Assembly: GCA_947498455.1 (NCBI GenBank)
Contig: CANMKK010000012.1
Location: 58,700-122,699 of the forward strand
Direction of reading: 5' to 3'
DNA from: an uncultured Aquimarina sp.
Lineage (GTDB): Bacteria > Bacteroidota > Bacteroidia > Flavobacteriales > Flavobacteriaceae
DNA: 64,000 bases
Below the pieces are notes generated by a model, which searched no databases, was not told the origin of the DNA, and saw only the letters and a list, made by a program, of their open reading frames with translations. The translations under genes and the position numbers were made by a program. This document shows positions 19,249 through 30,200 of this stretch, one piece after another; the stretch's first letter is position 1; every line of letters begins with the position of its first letter.

Positions 19249-21375
19249 TTAAGCGTTAACTCCCCTTGCAGCAGCAATTACCTCTTCTGATATATTAGAA
19301 GGAGTTTCAGCATAGTGTGAAAATTCCATCGTAGATGTTGCTCTACCTGACGATAAGGTTCTTAAAGTAGTAACATATCCAAACATTTCTGAAAGTGGAA
19401 CAGTAGCCTTAACAGTTTTCGCACCTGCACGATCACCCATATCACTTACCTGTCCTCTACGTCTATTTAAATCTCCTACTATGTCACCCATATTTTCCTC
19501 TGGAGTAATCACCTCTAATTTCATAATAGGCTCCATTATCACGGCTTTTGCAGCTTTTGCAGAATTCTTAAACCCTAACTTGGCCGCCAATTCGAATGAT
19601 AATTGATCAGAATCCACATCATGATAAGATCCATCCTTTAAAGTAACCTTCATAGCATCTACTTCATAACCCGCTAACGGACCATTCACCATAGCCATTT
19701 TAAATCCTTTTTCAATCGAAGGAATAAATTCTTTAGGAACATTACCACCTTTAATTGTAGATTCAAATTGAAGTCCTACTACACCCTCATCCGCAGGCTC
19801 GATAGTAAACACGATATCCGCAAATTTACCTCGACCACCAGATTGTTTCTTATAAACTTCTCTATGATCTGCAGCTTGAGTAATAGCTTCTTTATATTCT
19901 ACCTGAGGCTGACCTTGATTAACCTCTACCTTAAATTCACGCTTTAAACGATCCACAATAACATCCAAATGCAACTCACCCATTCCAGATATAATCGTCT
20001 GTCCTGAAGCTTCATCCGAACGCACTGTAAATGTTGGATCCTCTTCTGCCAATTTACCTAAACCAATACCCAATTTATCAACATCGGCTTTAGTTTTTGG
20101 TTCAACAGCGATACCAATTACCGGATCTGGAAAATCCATAGATTCTAAAACTATAGGATGCTTTTCTGCAGTAAGTGTATCTCCTGTTTTAATAGATTTA
20201 AACCCTACAGCTGCTCCAATATCCCCAGCTTCTATATAGTCAATTGCATTCTGCTTATTAGCATGCATTTGATAGATACGAGAAATACGCTCTTTTTTAC
20301 CCGAACGATTGTTCAAAACATAAGAACCTGCATCTAATCGACCAGAATACGCTCTAAAAAATGCTAAACGTCCAACAAACGGATCTGTAGCAATTTTAAA
20401 TGCTAAAGCAGCAAAAGGCTCTTTTACATCAGGCTTACGTATTTCTTCTTCTTCTGTATTTGGGTTTACCCCTACAATACCCTCCTTATCAGTTGGAGAA
20501 GGCAAGTAACGACAAACAGCATCCAATAAGAATTGAACTCCTTTATTCTTAAACGCAGACCCACATATCATAGGAATGATACTCATATCCATTACAGCAG
20601 CTCTAAGTGCAGCATGCACCTCTTCTTCTGTAATTGAATCTTCGTCTTCCATAAATTTCTCAAGAAGGTTTTCGTCATAAGCAGCCACCTCTTCAATAAG
20701 TTTACCACGTAATGTCCTTGCCTCTTCTTTTAGATCTTCAGGGATATCAACAACATCAAATGTAGCTCCTTGCCCCTCTTCATGCCACACAATAGCACGA
20801 TTCTTAACTAAATCTACAATTCCTTTAAAATCTTCTTCGTCACCAATATTCAATACAATAGGAACCGCATTAGAACCTAACATATCTTTAACTTGTTGAC
20901 ACACTTCCATAAAATTAGACCCTTGACGATCCATTTTATTTACAAATCCAATTCTTGGAACTTTGTAATTATCTGCAAGCCTCCAGTTAGTCTCTGATTG
21001 CGGCTCAACACCATCAACAGCACTAAACAAGAACACTAATCCATCAAGAACACGAAGAGAACGATTTACTTCTACCGTAAAATCAACGTGACCAGGAGTA
21101 TCAATAATATTAAAGTGATACCCTTTAGTATCATCCAAAGCTTGACCATTTTCCGTTGGAAACTTCCACTCACAAGTAGTAGCTGCAGAAGTAATTGTGA
21201 TTCCTCGCTCTTGCTCTTGTTCCATCCAGTCCATAGTAGCTGCACCATCATGCACCTCACCTATCTTGTGACTAACCCCTGTATAGTATAATATACGCTC
21301 AGTGGTAGTTGTTTTCCCTGCGTCAATATGCGCAGCAATACCGATATTTCTTGTGTATTTTAAATCTCTAGCCAT
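19249..21375 (-). CDS. fusA: Translation elongation factor G
   Basis: GTPase that drives translocation and, with RRF, ribosome recycling. The product is 708 aa, full length. GTP-binding motifs are [13 protein letters not shown] (15-27), DTPGHVDF (92-99) and NKMDR (146-150). The switch I region has [11 protein letters not shown] and the later domains have [17 protein letters not shown]. It lies 12 bp after rpsG and 10 bp before rpsJ. No tuf gene follows, in line with the usual Bacteroidota layout. Confidence 0.99.
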   Translation of the reverse strand: MARDLKYTRNIGIAAHIDAGKTTTTERILYYTGVSHKIGEVHDGAATMDWMEQEQERGITITSAATTCEWKFPTENGQALDDTKGYHFNIIDTPGHVDFTVEVNRSLRVLDGLVFLFSAVDGVEPQSETNWRLADNYKVPRIGFVNKMDRQGSNFMEVCQQVKDMLGSNAVPIVLNIGDEEDFKGIVDLVKNRAIVWHEEGQGATFDVVDIPEDLKEEARTLRGKLIEEVAAYDENLLEKFMEDEDSITEEEVHAALRAAVMDMSIIPMICGSAFKNKGVQFLLDAVCRYLPSPTDKEGIVGVNPNTEEEEIRKPDVKEPFAALAFKIATDPFVGRLAFFRAYSGRLDAGSYVLNNRSGKKERISRIYQMHANKQNAIDYIEAGDIGAAVGFKSIKTGDTLTAEKHPIVLESMDFPDPVIGIAVEPKTKADVDKLGIGLGKLAEEDPTFTVRSDEASGQTIISGMGELHLDVIVDRLKREFKVEVNQGQPQVEYKEAITQAADHREVYKKQSGGRGKFADIVFTIEPADEGVVGLQFESTIKGGNVPKEFIPSIEKGFKMAMVNGPLAGYEVDAMKVTLKDGSYHDVDSDQLSFELAAKLGFKNSAKAAKAVIMEPIMKLEVITPEENMGDIVGDLNRRRGQVSDMGDRAGAKTVKATVPLSEMFGYVTTLRTLSSGRATSTMEFSHYAETPSNISEEVIAAARGVNA

Positions 21376-21387
21376 TACTATTATTGA

Positions 21388-21864
21388 TTAAAATCTAAAA
21401 TGTGAAAATGCTTTATTTGCTTCAGCCATTTTATGAGTATCTACTCTCTTTTTAACAGCAGCTCCTTCTTCTTTTTCCGCTGCTATAATCTCTGCAGCAA
21501 GTTTCTGAGCCATAGATTTTTCATTTCTCTTACGCGAAAATTGAATTAACCACTTCATAGCAGTCGATATCTTTCTATCTGGCCTAATTGGATTTGGTAT
21601 CTGGAAAGTAGCCCCTCCTACACGACGACTTCTTACTTCTACATGTGGCATCACATTAGACAATGCATCTTTCCACATTTCTAAAGCAGTCTTTTCTTCG
21701 TTTTGTTTTTTTTCATCTACGATATCTATCGCATCATAAAAAATCTTAAAAGCAACCGATTTTTTACCATCCCACATCATCATGTTTACGAAACGAGTCA
21801 CTAATTGATCGTTAAAACGCGGATCTGGCAAAATAGGTCTTTTTTTAGCCTTTCTTTTTCTCAT
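21388..21864 (-). CDS. rpsG: 30S ribosomal protein S7
   Basis: Primary binder that nucleates assembly of the 30S head. The product is 158 aa. It begins [20 protein letters not shown] and contains [40 protein letters not shown] and the C-terminal [14 protein letters not shown]. It is 23 bp after rpsL. Confidence 0.99.
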   Translation of the reverse strand: MRKRKAKKRPILPDPRFNDQLVTRFVNMMMWDGKKSVAFKIFYDAIDIVDEKKQNEEKTALEMWKDALSNVMPHVEVRSRRVGGATFQIPNPIRPDRKISTAMKWLIQFSRKRNEKSMAQKLAAEIIAAEKEEGAAVKKRVDTHKMAEANKAFSHFRF

Positions 21865-21887
21865 GTCTTCTTCTTAAAGTTTTTTAA

Positions 21888-22262
21888 TTACTTCTTAGGG
21901 CGTTTTGCACCATACTTAGATCTACGTTGTGTTCTTCCTTCAACACCAGCGGTGTCTAAAGCTCCACGAACGATGTGATACCTAACTCCTGGTAAATCTT
22001 TTACCCTTCCACCTCTAACTAATACTATCGAGTGCTCTTGAAGATTGTGACCTTCACCTCCGATGTATGCGTTTACTTCTTTACCATTTGTTAACCTAAC
22101 ACGAGCTACCTTACGCATAGCTGAATTTGGTTTTTTAGGTGTAGTCGTATAAACACGCGTACAAACACCGCGGCGTTGCGGGCACGAATCCAAAGCAGCC
22201 GATTTACTCTTCTTAGTTATTTTGGCTCTACCTTTTCTTACTAATTGTGAAATTGTTGGCAT
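21888..22262 (-). CDS. rpsL: 30S ribosomal protein S12
   Basis: Decoding-centre protein that controls accuracy. The product is 124 aa. [20 protein letters not shown] opens it; [20 protein letters not shown] and [20 protein letters not shown] carry the lysines that mutate in streptomycin resistance, and both are wild type here. It is the first gene of the supercluster, with a well-formed promoter about 60 bp upstream. Confidence 0.99.
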   Translation of the reverse strand: MPTISQLVRKGRAKITKKSKSAALDSCPQRRGVCTRVYTTTPKKPNSAMRKVARVRLTNGKEVNAYIGGEGHNLQEHSIVLVRGGRVKDLPGVRYHIVRGALDTAGVEGRTQRRSKYGAKRPKK

Positions 22263-22318
22263 AATTTGCTTTACACTATTTTTAAACTATTTTTACAATA
22301 CCTCTTTTATGAGGGCTG

Positions 22319-22348
22319 CAAAGGTAGAAATATTTTTGAGCAATTCAA
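22319..22348 (-). promoter_or_regulatory. Promoter of the str-S10-spc-alpha supercluster
   Basis: On the minus strand TTG (22348-22346), a 19-bp spacer and TACCTTTG (22326-22319) match the Bacteroidota -33/-7 pattern TTG-N19-TAnnTTTG exactly. The predicted start of transcription is near 22313, giving a leader of about 50 nt. A short CCTC/GAGG hairpin lies at 22301-22314, right at that start. Confidence 0.75.
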
Positions 22349-22446
22349 ATCCTAATCCATTAATTTTCAAATAGATTTAAAACAACTACCTTAAACTGTA
22401 AGAAATAACAGCGTTTTCCGTTATTTTAGCAATATTAAAATAAGAA

Positions 22447-24147
22447 TTGAAAACTTCATTATTCTATTTCCTTACTATATTTTTATGCATACATTCTTTT
22501 TGCTATGCACAATCCCCGATCATTCAACTTTCTATAAAAGGAAAAGACACCAACGAAACTAAAATCATAGACAGCCTTTCTTACCAAAACACTTTTAAAA
22601 ACTTCACAAAGCTAAAAACCGAAACCAATAGAATTTACAAAAAACTACAAAAATTAGGATACATTGACTTAAAAAATAAAAGCTTGCAAAAAACATCAGA
22701 CTCTACATTTTTAAACCACCTATTATTACGAAACAGATATCAAAACATTACTATCTCTTATAACAATGCAGTAATTCCTTCAGAAATAATAAAAAAACTA
22801 GACAGCAAGACTAACACAACAGACAACACCTTCACCATTCCTTTTACACAAACAGAAAAAACATTACAACACTTAACCAACTATCTGGTTGACCAAGGAA
22901 ATGTATTTAGCAACCTATCCCTATCAGACTTAAGAAAAAAAGGCAATAGAATCTTTGCTACTTTAATCATTTCTAAAAGTCAAATTAGAAAAATCGATAA
23001 TATCACAATCAAAGGATACTCAAAGTTCCCAACTTCTTATTTAAAACATAATATCAGATTAAAAAAAGGAAAAACATTCAACAAAAGAAAACTTATTAAA
23101 AAATCGGAAGCGATCAACAACTTAGCCTTTGCAAAAAACCTAAAACCACCAGAAATACTATTCAACAAAGACTCAACAACCATATACTTATACATATCAA
23201 AAAAGCCAGCTAATACATTTGATGGTTTTCTTGGTTTTTCCAGTGATACCGAAAATAGAGACCTAAAACTAAATGGATACATCAACCTAAGCCTGACAAA
23301 TAACCTAAATTACGGCGAACAACTTAATATCGTATACAAAAGCGATGGGAATGAACAACAAAGATTTAATGCTGATATTTTTTTGCCATATATATTTAAA
23401 TCACCTTTAGGAGTTCAAGCCAGTTTAAACATATTTAAAAAAGATTCTAGCTTCTTAAATACAGATCAAAGCATTCACCTAAACTACCTTATCAAAGACA
23501 AGAGCACTATATTTATTGGATACAAAACATCCAAATCAAACAATCTTCTAAAGGCTCCAAACCCCCTATTAAACATCAACAACTACAACGCTTCGTTTTT
23601 TACAGCTGGTTTCAAACAAATAAGAAAACAAAATAAAAAGCTTTTCCCTATCAAAAGCGAGTATGCATTATCAGTAGAACTTGGCACAAGAAAAACCGAT
23701 ACAGAAACCATCAACCAAACAAAAGGGCTTATCAGCCTTAACCACATATTTAACCTAAATGACAGGAATTCGGTTTTCTTAAGTAATTCATCAGCTATTA
23801 TTTTTTCTGACAATTTATTCACCAATGAACTATACCGGTTTGGAGGAATCAACTCAATTAGAGGTTTTGAAGAAAACAGTATAAACGCTTCCCTATTCAA
23901 CGTTTTTACAACAGAATACAGATATCTCTTATCCTCAAATCTTTATATACACACGATTACTGATTATTCTTATTTCGAAAATAACATCAACAATCTATAT
24001 GACAACCTTACCAGTCTTGGGTTTGGATTTGGCATCAATACACAAACAGGGTTATTTAAGATTATTTTCGCCAACGGCAAGAATAGCCAACAAAACTTCA
24101 AATTTTCCAACACAAAAGTACACATCAGCCTCAATGCTAACTTCTAA
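22447..24147 (+). CDS. Omp85-superfamily outer-membrane protein (POTRA plus beta-barrel)
   Basis: 566 aa. The start is a TTG at 22447, chosen because it begins an ideal signal peptide (MKTSLFYFLTIFLCIHSFCYA, about 21 residues, cleaved before QSP) and no suitable ATG lies nearby. A POTRA-like domain spans about residues 170-255 (IRKIDNITIKGYSKFPTSYL). The barrel follows, with the Omp85 loop motif GGINSIRGF at 466-474 and the terminal aromatic NANF expected for barrel insertion. The family includes BamA, TamA and related assembly factors; this one is shorter than BamA and closer in size to TamA-like proteins. Its client is unknown. It is transcribed divergently from rpsL. Confidence 0.8.
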   Translation: MKTSLFYFLTIFLCIHSFCYAQSPIIQLSIKGKDTNETKIIDSLSYQNTFKNFTKLKTETNRIYKKLQKLGYIDLKNKSLQKTSDSTFLNHLLLRNRYQNITISYNNAVIPSEIIKKLDSKTNTTDNTFTIPFTQTEKTLQHLTNYLVDQGNVFSNLSLSDLRKKGNRIFATLIISKSQIRKIDNITIKGYSKFPTSYLKHNIRLKKGKTFNKRKLIKKSEAINNLAFAKNLKPPEILFNKDSTTIYLYISKKPANTFDGFLGFSSDTENRDLKLNGYINLSLTNNLNYGEQLNIVYKSDGNEQQRFNADIFLPYIFKSPLGVQASLNIFKKDSSFLNTDQSIHLNYLIKDKSTIFIGYKTSKSNNLLKAPNPLLNINNYNASFFTAGFKQIRKQNKKLFPIKSEYALSVELGTRKTDTETINQTKGLISLNHIFNLNDRNSVFLSNSSAIIFSDNLFTNELYRFGGINSIRGFEENSINASLFNVFTTEYRYLLSSNLYIHTITDYSYFENNINNLYDNLTSLGFGFGINTQTGLFKIIFANGKNSQQNFKFSNTKVHISLNANF

Positions 24148-24239
24148 ACAAAATAAGTTAATATAACATTATTTTTACGGTTTTTCCGCATCTGTAAGGG
24201 TAATAAAATATCAGATTTGGAAATTTATTAACTATTTCG

Positions 24240-24271
24240 TTGCATTTTAAGAAAATTTTAATGATTTTTGG
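24240..24271 (+). promoter_or_regulatory. Candidate promoter of the first susC-like gene
   Basis: TTG (24240-24242), a 20-bp spacer, then GATTTTTGG, a one-base variant of the Bacteroidota -7 element, followed by CTTGGCTAATTC. The start codon lies 28 bp past the final GG. The same arrangement, with the same spacings, precedes the second susC-like gene at 34329-34360. Confidence 0.6.
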
Positions 24272-24298
24272 CTTGGCTAATTCTAATAATAAAAATAA

Positions 24299-27200
24299 AT
24301 GAAATCACCAACAAAGCGAATTCTAATGCTGCTTCTAGCATTAGTCGCGCAAATTTCGTTTGCGCAAGAAAAAACCATAACTGGTAAAGTAACAGACGAT
24401 CAAGGCTTGCCCCTTCCAGGTGTAAACATTGTCGTTAAAAACACAAACAACGGTACACAAACAAATTTTGACGGGGTTTATTCTATTCAAGCATCGCAAG
24501 GAAACACCCTTGTATTTAGCTACCTAGGCTTCTCAGACAAAGAAGTATCCGTAGACAGTAGCTCTACAATTAACTTACAATTAGAACCTTCTGCTGCAGA
24601 GCTAGAAGAGGTTGTTGTAACCGCTCAAGGTATTAAGAGAGAGAAAAAAGCTCTTGGATATGCCGTATCTACAGTTAAAAGCGAAGAAATTGAACAACGC
24701 TCAGAGGGAGACATAGGAAGGGTACTAACAGGTAAATCTGCGGGATTACAGATTGTACAGCAAAGTGGACTTACTGGATCTGGTACAAATATTCTTATTA
24801 GAGGTCAGAACTCTTTCAGCTCGAGTAATCAAGCCCTATTTATAGTAGATGGCGTTCCTTTTAGCACCTCCACAAATAATAGTTCGCGAGGAGGTAGTAG
24901 TGACTTTATCGACGGTAACAATGGATCTAGTAGGTTTTTAGATTTAGACCCTAACAGTATTGAAAGTGTTAGTGTATTAAAAGGTCTAGCCGCAGCGGCA
25001 CTATATGGTAGTGACGGTAGAAATGGTGTTATATTAATCACCACTAAAGGAGGATCTTCTGCAAACGCCAGAAAGAAAATGGAAGTAACTTTAGCCTCTT
25101 CTTATTTTTTCACCGAAATAGCCTCTTTACCAGATTATCAGGATGAATATGGTAATGGTTTTGATCAAGCTTTTGGATGGTTTTTTAGCAACTGGGGACC
25201 TAGCTTTAGAGAAGGTGGTGTTTCAGGCTGGGGCAACAGCGCCGCTATTGATGCCGATGGAACACTTCCTCATCCATATTCTACTTCTACTCCAGCAATC
25301 CGGGCAGCTTTCCCTGAATTTCAAGGGGCTCGTTACGACTGGAAGCCTTATGATAGTGTAGAAGACTTTTTTAGAATTGGTGGAGCTGCTTCAATATCAG
25401 CAAACCTTAGAGGAGTTTCTGATAACGGAAAAATTTCATACAATGTTAATTATGGACATTTGGATGACAAAGGTTTTACACCAGGAAACAGCTTACGCCG
25501 TAACACTCTAGGAATAGGGGGTCGCGCGAAGCTCTCGAATAAATTCACTATCAATGGTACTCTAAATTTTGCCAAAACAGATTTCACTTCCCCACCTGTT
25601 GCACTCAGTCAGGGTAATGGAGCCACAGGTACAGGATCATCTATTTTTGGAGATTTATGGTTTACTCCTCGAAGTATTGATATTCAAGGTCTTCCTTTTC
25701 AAGATCCAATTACAGGAGGTAGTGTCTACTATAGACAAAACAACAGTATTCAGCATCCTTTATGGACATTAAATAATGCTCAAACTTCTCAGCTAACGCA
25801 TCGTATTTTTGGTAATGCTACCATACAATATGATATAAATGACAATCTAAATATCTTATACCGTGCTGGTGTAGATGTTTATAGCGAAAATAATATTAAT
25901 TACCAGAACAGAGGAGGTGTAGGCGGTAGCCAAGATGTAAGAACAGCAAGTGGTTTTTATGAAACTTGGAACAACTTAAACACCATTTATGATCATAATA
26001 TATCTTTAACTGGAAATTATCAACTTGCTGAGAAAATAGGAACTAGTTTTAACATCGGTGCTACCACAAGAAACACGATTTTTGATCAAAATGGTACTGC
26101 GAGTGATGGTCAACAATCTTTTGGTATTTTAAGACATTATAACTTCTTAAGACAAAACGAAATTCAGGATTTTTACGAAAGAAACATTGCTGGTCTTTAC
26201 GGACAAGCAGAATTTGATTATGACAACTATCTATTCCTAACCTTAGCAGGAAGAAGTGACTGGGTTTCTAATTTCGAAAGCGATAATAGATCCATTTTTT
26301 ACCCAAGTGCAAGTGTTTCTTTCTTGCCAACTAGTGCCTTTAGTGGTGCAAAATCAGACATTCTTAATTACCTGAAAATTCGAGCAGGTTATGGAACTTC
26401 AGCTAACTTTGGTGACCCGGGATATCCAGTTGCTAATACACTACTTTTGGATACTCAAGATTTTCAGATCGGCGGTACTAACGTAGTAACTAATACCACA
26501 AGTAATGTTTTAGGGAATCCTGATTTAAAACCTGAATTATTAACTGAATATGAAGTTGGATTAGAAAGTAAATTATGGGAAAACCGAATTTCTTTAGACC
26601 TATCGGTATACTCTAGGATTACAAAAGATTTAATTATAGATAGACCCTTAGGACCAAGTACAGGTTACACTACAACAAGAACAAATATCGGTGAGATTAA
26701 AAACAATGGTCTCGAATTAGATTTAGGGGTTACTATTGTACAAAGCAATGATGATGGATTTAACTGGGATGTTAACTTAAACTTTACAACTTATGAATCT
26801 GAAGTTACAGATTTAGGATTGGATACTGATTTAGTAGTATATTCAGGTTTTTCAAATCTTGGAAATGCAGCTATAAAAGGAGAACCTCTAGGTGTTCTTT
26901 ACGGCTCTAGGGTACTAAGAGATGACAATGGCAATTTAGTCGTAGGAGCAAACGGTTTTTATGTACAGGATCCTGAAGATGGAATTATAGGAGATCCAAA
27001 TCCAGACTACGTAATGAACCTTAGAAATACTTTTACTTACAAAAATTTCTCACTAGGCGCACAATTTAACTTTACCAAAGGTGGAGACATCTACTCAAGT
27101 ACCGTTTCTACACTATTGGGTAGAGGTCTTATTGTAGAAACTATTGACAGAGAAAACACTTTTATTTTACCAGGAGTTGACGCTAATGGAAATCCAAATA

Positions 27201-27529
27201 CACAACAGATAAACAACTCTGATTATTATTTTAGCAATGTATTATTTGGTCCTAGTGAAAATCAAGTGTATGATGCTACATTACTCAGATTACAGGAAGT
27301 TTCACTTGCCTATAATTTCCCGAAGAAATTCCTAGACCAAACACCTTTTGGTTCAGTAACTATTACTGCATCTGGTAATAATCTTTGGTTTAATGCCATA
27401 AACACGCCTGATGGTGCGAATTTTGACCCAAATACCTCAGGAACTGGTGTAGGAAATGGATTTGGTTTTGATTTCCTAAATGGACCTAGTGCCAAACGAT
27501 ATGGATTTAGTGTAAAGGCAACTTTTTAA
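24299..27529 (+). CDS. SusC/RagA-type TonB-dependent outer-membrane transporter (pair 1)
   Basis: 1076 aa. Outer-membrane import barrel energised by TonB, working with the SusD-like lipoprotein encoded 19 bp downstream. The signal peptide ends at FAQ (about residue 22). A carboxypeptidase-regulatory-like domain spans about 24-100 (ITGKVTDDQGLPLPGVNIVV). A plug domain spans about 115-230, with LFIVDGVPFS and SVLKGLAAAALYGSDGRNGV, the typical SusC plug signature. The barrel ends in the usual aromatic VKATF. No carbohydrate enzyme is nearby, so the cargo (glycan, peptide or other) is unknown. The N-terminus is closely related to that of the second SusC in this window. Confidence 0.95.
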   Translation: MKSPTKRILMLLLALVAQISFAQEKTITGKVTDDQGLPLPGVNIVVKNTNNGTQTNFDGVYSIQASQGNTLVFSYLGFSDKEVSVDSSSTINLQLEPSAAELEEVVVTAQGIKREKKALGYAVSTVKSEEIEQRSEGDIGRVLTGKSAGLQIVQQSGLTGSGTNILIRGQNSFSSSNQALFIVDGVPFSTSTNNSSRGGSSDFIDGNNGSSRFLDLDPNSIESVSVLKGLAAAALYGSDGRNGVILITTKGGSSANARKKMEVTLASSYFFTEIASLPDYQDEYGNGFDQAFGWFFSNWGPSFREGGVSGWGNSAAIDADGTLPHPYSTSTPAIRAAFPEFQGARYDWKPYDSVEDFFRIGGAASISANLRGVSDNGKISYNVNYGHLDDKGFTPGNSLRRNTLGIGGRAKLSNKFTINGTLNFAKTDFTSPPVALSQGNGATGTGSSIFGDLWFTPRSIDIQGLPFQDPITGGSVYYRQNNSIQHPLWTLNNAQTSQLTHRIFGNATIQYDINDNLNILYRAGVDVYSENNINYQNRGGVGGSQDVRTASGFYETWNNLNTIYDHNISLTGNYQLAEKIGTSFNIGATTRNTIFDQNGTASDGQQSFGILRHYNFLRQNEIQDFYERNIAGLYGQAEFDYDNYLFLTLAGRSDWVSNFESDNRSIFYPSASVSFLPTSAFSGAKSDILNYLKIRAGYGTSANFGDPGYPVANTLLLDTQDFQIGGTNVVTNTTSNVLGNPDLKPELLTEYEVGLESKLWENRISLDLSVYSRITKDLIIDRPLGPSTGYTTTRTNIGEIKNNGLELDLGVTIVQSNDDGFNWDVNLNFTTYESEVTDLGLDTDLVVYSGFSNLGNAAIKGEPLGVLYGSRVLRDDNGNLVVGANGFYVQDPEDGIIGDPNPDYVMNLRNTFTYKNFSLGAQFNFTKGGDIYSSTVSTLLGRGLIVETIDRENTFILPGVDANGNPNTQQINNSDYYFSNVLFGPSENQVYDATLLRLQEVSLAYNFPKKFLDQTPFGSVTITASGNNLWFNAINTPDGANFDPNTSGTGVGNGFGFDFLNGPSAKRYGFSVKATF

Positions 27530-27548
27530 TTTGATAATTTAAAAAAAG

Positions 27549-29273
27549 ATGAAAAAATTAAATAAATATATATTAATAGTAGCTAGTTTTTTTCTGGTTT
27601 TCTCCTGTGAAACAACAGAACTAGACCTTAAAGAGGATCCAAATTTTTTAACACCAGAACAAGCTGATGTAGATTTCTTTTTGACTTCAATACAAGAGGA
27701 TTTTGCCAGACAAATAGAAGGTGATGCAGATTTTGACTCTAATGACAATTGGCTATCTGGAGGAAATACCAATGGAGATGGGCTATCTCTTTTTGGTACT
27801 CAATTAACAAGACTTACGGCATCAACTTCGAGCAGACAATATGCCACCAATTACTTGGGAAGTGACTCTGATGATGAGTGGATTAACGCTTATCAAGGTA
27901 TACTAGCCGATATTAAAACCATGACCCCTCTTGCTGAAGCAAATGGACAAACCACACATATAGCTATCGCACAATTTATCGAAGCATACGTAATGACAGC
28001 TATGGTTGATTTCTATGGCGATATACCATACACAGAAGCAATTGGAGGCGCTGCAAATTTAAATCCGGCTCCAGAAAGCGGAGCTTCTATATATGAGGCC
28101 GCCCTAACATTACTAGACAATGCTATAGTAAATTTTGGAAATGATGCTACTGCCGAGCCTAAAGGAGACTTATTTGGATACAGTAATGACAAATGGATAA
28201 AAGCCGCAAACACTTTAAAAATGCGCTTATATAACCAAAGACGTTTGGTAGATCCTAATGCTTTTGCTAGTATTACAGCCATATTAAACTCTGGAGATTA
28301 TATTTCCACTACAGCAGATGATTTTCAATTCAATTGGCCAGGAACAAGTGCGTCTCAGCCTGATACCAGACATCCAAGATATGGATTAAATTACACTGCT
28401 ACTGGAGCTCAGGATTATATGTCTAACTGGCTAATGAATAAAATGGACACCTCTTCTGATCCAAGAATCCGTTACTACTTTTACAGACAAAGTGGTGTTG
28501 TCCCAGGTTCATCAGGAAATCCTCCAAACGAGGAAACTCTAGCCTGCTCATTGCAAAGTGCTCCTGCACATTACGTTGCTGGAGGTTTCACATTTTGTTA
28601 TTTAGACAATGGTTACTGGGGTAGAGACCACCATGATGATGCAGGTGACCCTCCAAGTAATTTCTTACGTACAACATTCGGTGTATATCCTGTTGGTGGA
28701 AATTTTGATGATGATCGATTTACCACAGATCCTGACAATGCAGGTGTTGCTGCAGGTTCAGGAGGTAACGGTGCTGGAATCACTCCTATCTTAACTGCTT
28801 CTTGGGTCGATTTTATGCAAGCAGAAATGGCGATGGTAAATGGCGATGCTGCTACTGCCCGAACTTTTATCTCGGCTGGTGTTACTAAATCTATTGCAAA
28901 AGCACAAACCTTCATTAGTAAAGATTCATCTGCTGATGCTTCTTTTGAACCTTCGAGTACGGATGTTAGCAATTACATAAGTAGTATTGAGTCTGATTTT
29001 GATGCAGCAGATATGAATGGAAAATGGGATATATTAGGTGAACAATATTTTATCGCAGTATTTGGTAACGGGATTGAATCTTATAATTTTTATAGAAGAA
29101 CAGGGTACCCTACAACTCTACAACCAAGTTTAGACCCTAATCCCGGTACATTTGTTAGATCCTTGTTTTACCCTGCAAATGAAGTCAATACAAATTCTAA
29201 TATTAGTCAAAAACCAGATCAAGCACAACCTGTATTCTGGGATACTAACGCTAGTGCTCCAGCAGCAAATTAA
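27549..29273 (+). CDS. SusD/RagB-like substrate-binding lipoprotein (pair 1)
   Basis: 574 aa. Surface lipoprotein that caps the SusC barrel and binds substrate. The signal peptide is a lipobox type ending LVFSC, with the lipidated Cys at residue 20. The body resembles the SusD-like group with LTPEQADVDFFLTSIQEDFA, an IAIAQFIEAYVMTAMVDFYG helix and GDIPYTEAIG. This places it in the SusD-like subgroup often seen without a polysaccharide-utilisation enzyme set. It is 19 bp after its SusC partner and 18 bp before the next lipoprotein gene, so they form one operon. Confidence 0.9.
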   Translation: MKKLNKYILIVASFFLVFSCETTELDLKEDPNFLTPEQADVDFFLTSIQEDFARQIEGDADFDSNDNWLSGGNTNGDGLSLFGTQLTRLTASTSSRQYATNYLGSDSDDEWINAYQGILADIKTMTPLAEANGQTTHIAIAQFIEAYVMTAMVDFYGDIPYTEAIGGAANLNPAPESGASIYEAALTLLDNAIVNFGNDATAEPKGDLFGYSNDKWIKAANTLKMRLYNQRRLVDPNAFASITAILNSGDYISTTADDFQFNWPGTSASQPDTRHPRYGLNYTATGAQDYMSNWLMNKMDTSSDPRIRYYFYRQSGVVPGSSGNPPNEETLACSLQSAPAHYVAGGFTFCYLDNGYWGRDHHDDAGDPPSNFLRTTFGVYPVGGNFDDDRFTTDPDNAGVAAGSGGNGAGITPILTASWVDFMQAEMAMVNGDAATARTFISAGVTKSIAKAQTFISKDSSADASFEPSSTDVSNYISSIESDFDAADMNGKWDILGEQYFIAVFGNGIESYNFYRRTGYPTTLQPSLDPNPGTFVRSLFYPANEVNTNSNISQKPDQAQPVFWDTNASAPAAN

Positions 29274-29291
29274 TAATTAAAAATATTCTTC

Positions 29292-30176
29292 ATGAAAAAA
29301 TATATAAATAAATTCTTTGTACTTCTTATTGCATTGCCTTTGATGCAATCTTGTAGTACGGATGACAAAACTATCGATGGTGTTTTAGAAGGAGTTACTA
29401 ATGGAGCTGTTTTAAGAACCATTAGTGCTACTAATACATTTAATTTTTTTGACCCAAACGATACTCGATTTATATTCGACATAAGCCTTGAAGAGCAAGA
29501 TGCTCAAAACGGAGATTTGATTAAAGAAATTAGGTTATACCAAAGTTTTACAGACAATCTCGATGACGGTACAGATAACAGTAAGGACGAAGTACTTATT
29601 CTTACGGAGTCAGGAAGTGGTTTAGCTGTTTCAGATTTCGGTCTTCCGCGCTTAGATTTTTCCGCAACATTAGCAGACGCTGTAGCTAACAATGGGTTAA
29701 ATGCAGGCGAGTTTAACGGTGGAGATGCGTTTACTTTTCGTTTCGAACTAGAATTAACAAACGGAAATGTATTCTCCAACAACAACGCGACTGGTACCGT
29801 ATCAGGAGGTTCTTTCTTTTCTTCTCCTTTTATATATAATGTTGGATTAAAATGTATTCCAATAACTCCTTTTCCAGGAGAATACACTTTAGACTTGGTT
29901 GATAGTTATGGAGATGGCTGGGACGGTGCATTTATTACGGTAACAATAGATGGTATCAGTACAGATTATACTGCTACAGGTGGTGGAACTAAACATGTGG
30001 TAACAGTTCCGAACGGAGCTACTGAATTAATCTTTACATACACCCCTGGTGCTTTTGAAGGAGAGCATACATATACAATAGATTATGATGCACTTGATGG
30101 ATCTGATTCATTAGAAGCAGGAAAGGATGGTCCTGGCCCTGCTCCTGGAGAAATATTTTTAAATATTTGTCTCTAG
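29292..30176 (+). CDS. Lipoprotein with C-terminal DSYGDGWDG-type domain
   Basis: 294 aa. The lipoprotein signal peptide ends MQSC (Cys21), followed by STDDK, which resembles the Bacteroidota export signal for surface lipoproteins. Residues about 25-190 are a predicted beta-rich region with no family I recognise. The C-terminal part (about 200-294) contains DLVDSYGDGWDGAFITVTID and then a TATGGGTKHVVTVPNG stretch, a motif found in several secreted bacterial proteins of unclear role. It is the third gene of the operon with SusC/SusD pair 1 and ends at a strong terminator, so it may be an accessory substrate-binding protein of that pair. Confidence 0.75.
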   Translation: MKKYINKFFVLLIALPLMQSCSTDDKTIDGVLEGVTNGAVLRTISATNTFNFFDPNDTRFIFDISLEEQDAQNGDLIKEIRLYQSFTDNLDDGTDNSKDEVLILTESGSGLAVSDFGLPRLDFSATLADAVANNGLNAGEFNGGDAFTFRFELELTNGNVFSNNNATGTVSGGSFFSSPFIYNVGLKCIPITPFPGEYTLDLVDSYGDGWDGAFITVTIDGISTDYTATGGGTKHVVTVPNGATELIFTYTPGAFEGEHTYTIDYDALDGSDSLEAGKDGPGPAPGEIFLNICL

Positions 30177-30200
30177 TTCAAGTTCAACACTTATAAATAA

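Noticed and set aside
19239..19277. Upstream extension of rpsJ (13 extra codons)
   Set aside because: It overlaps the end of fusA and does not match S10, which starts MSQKIRIKL.
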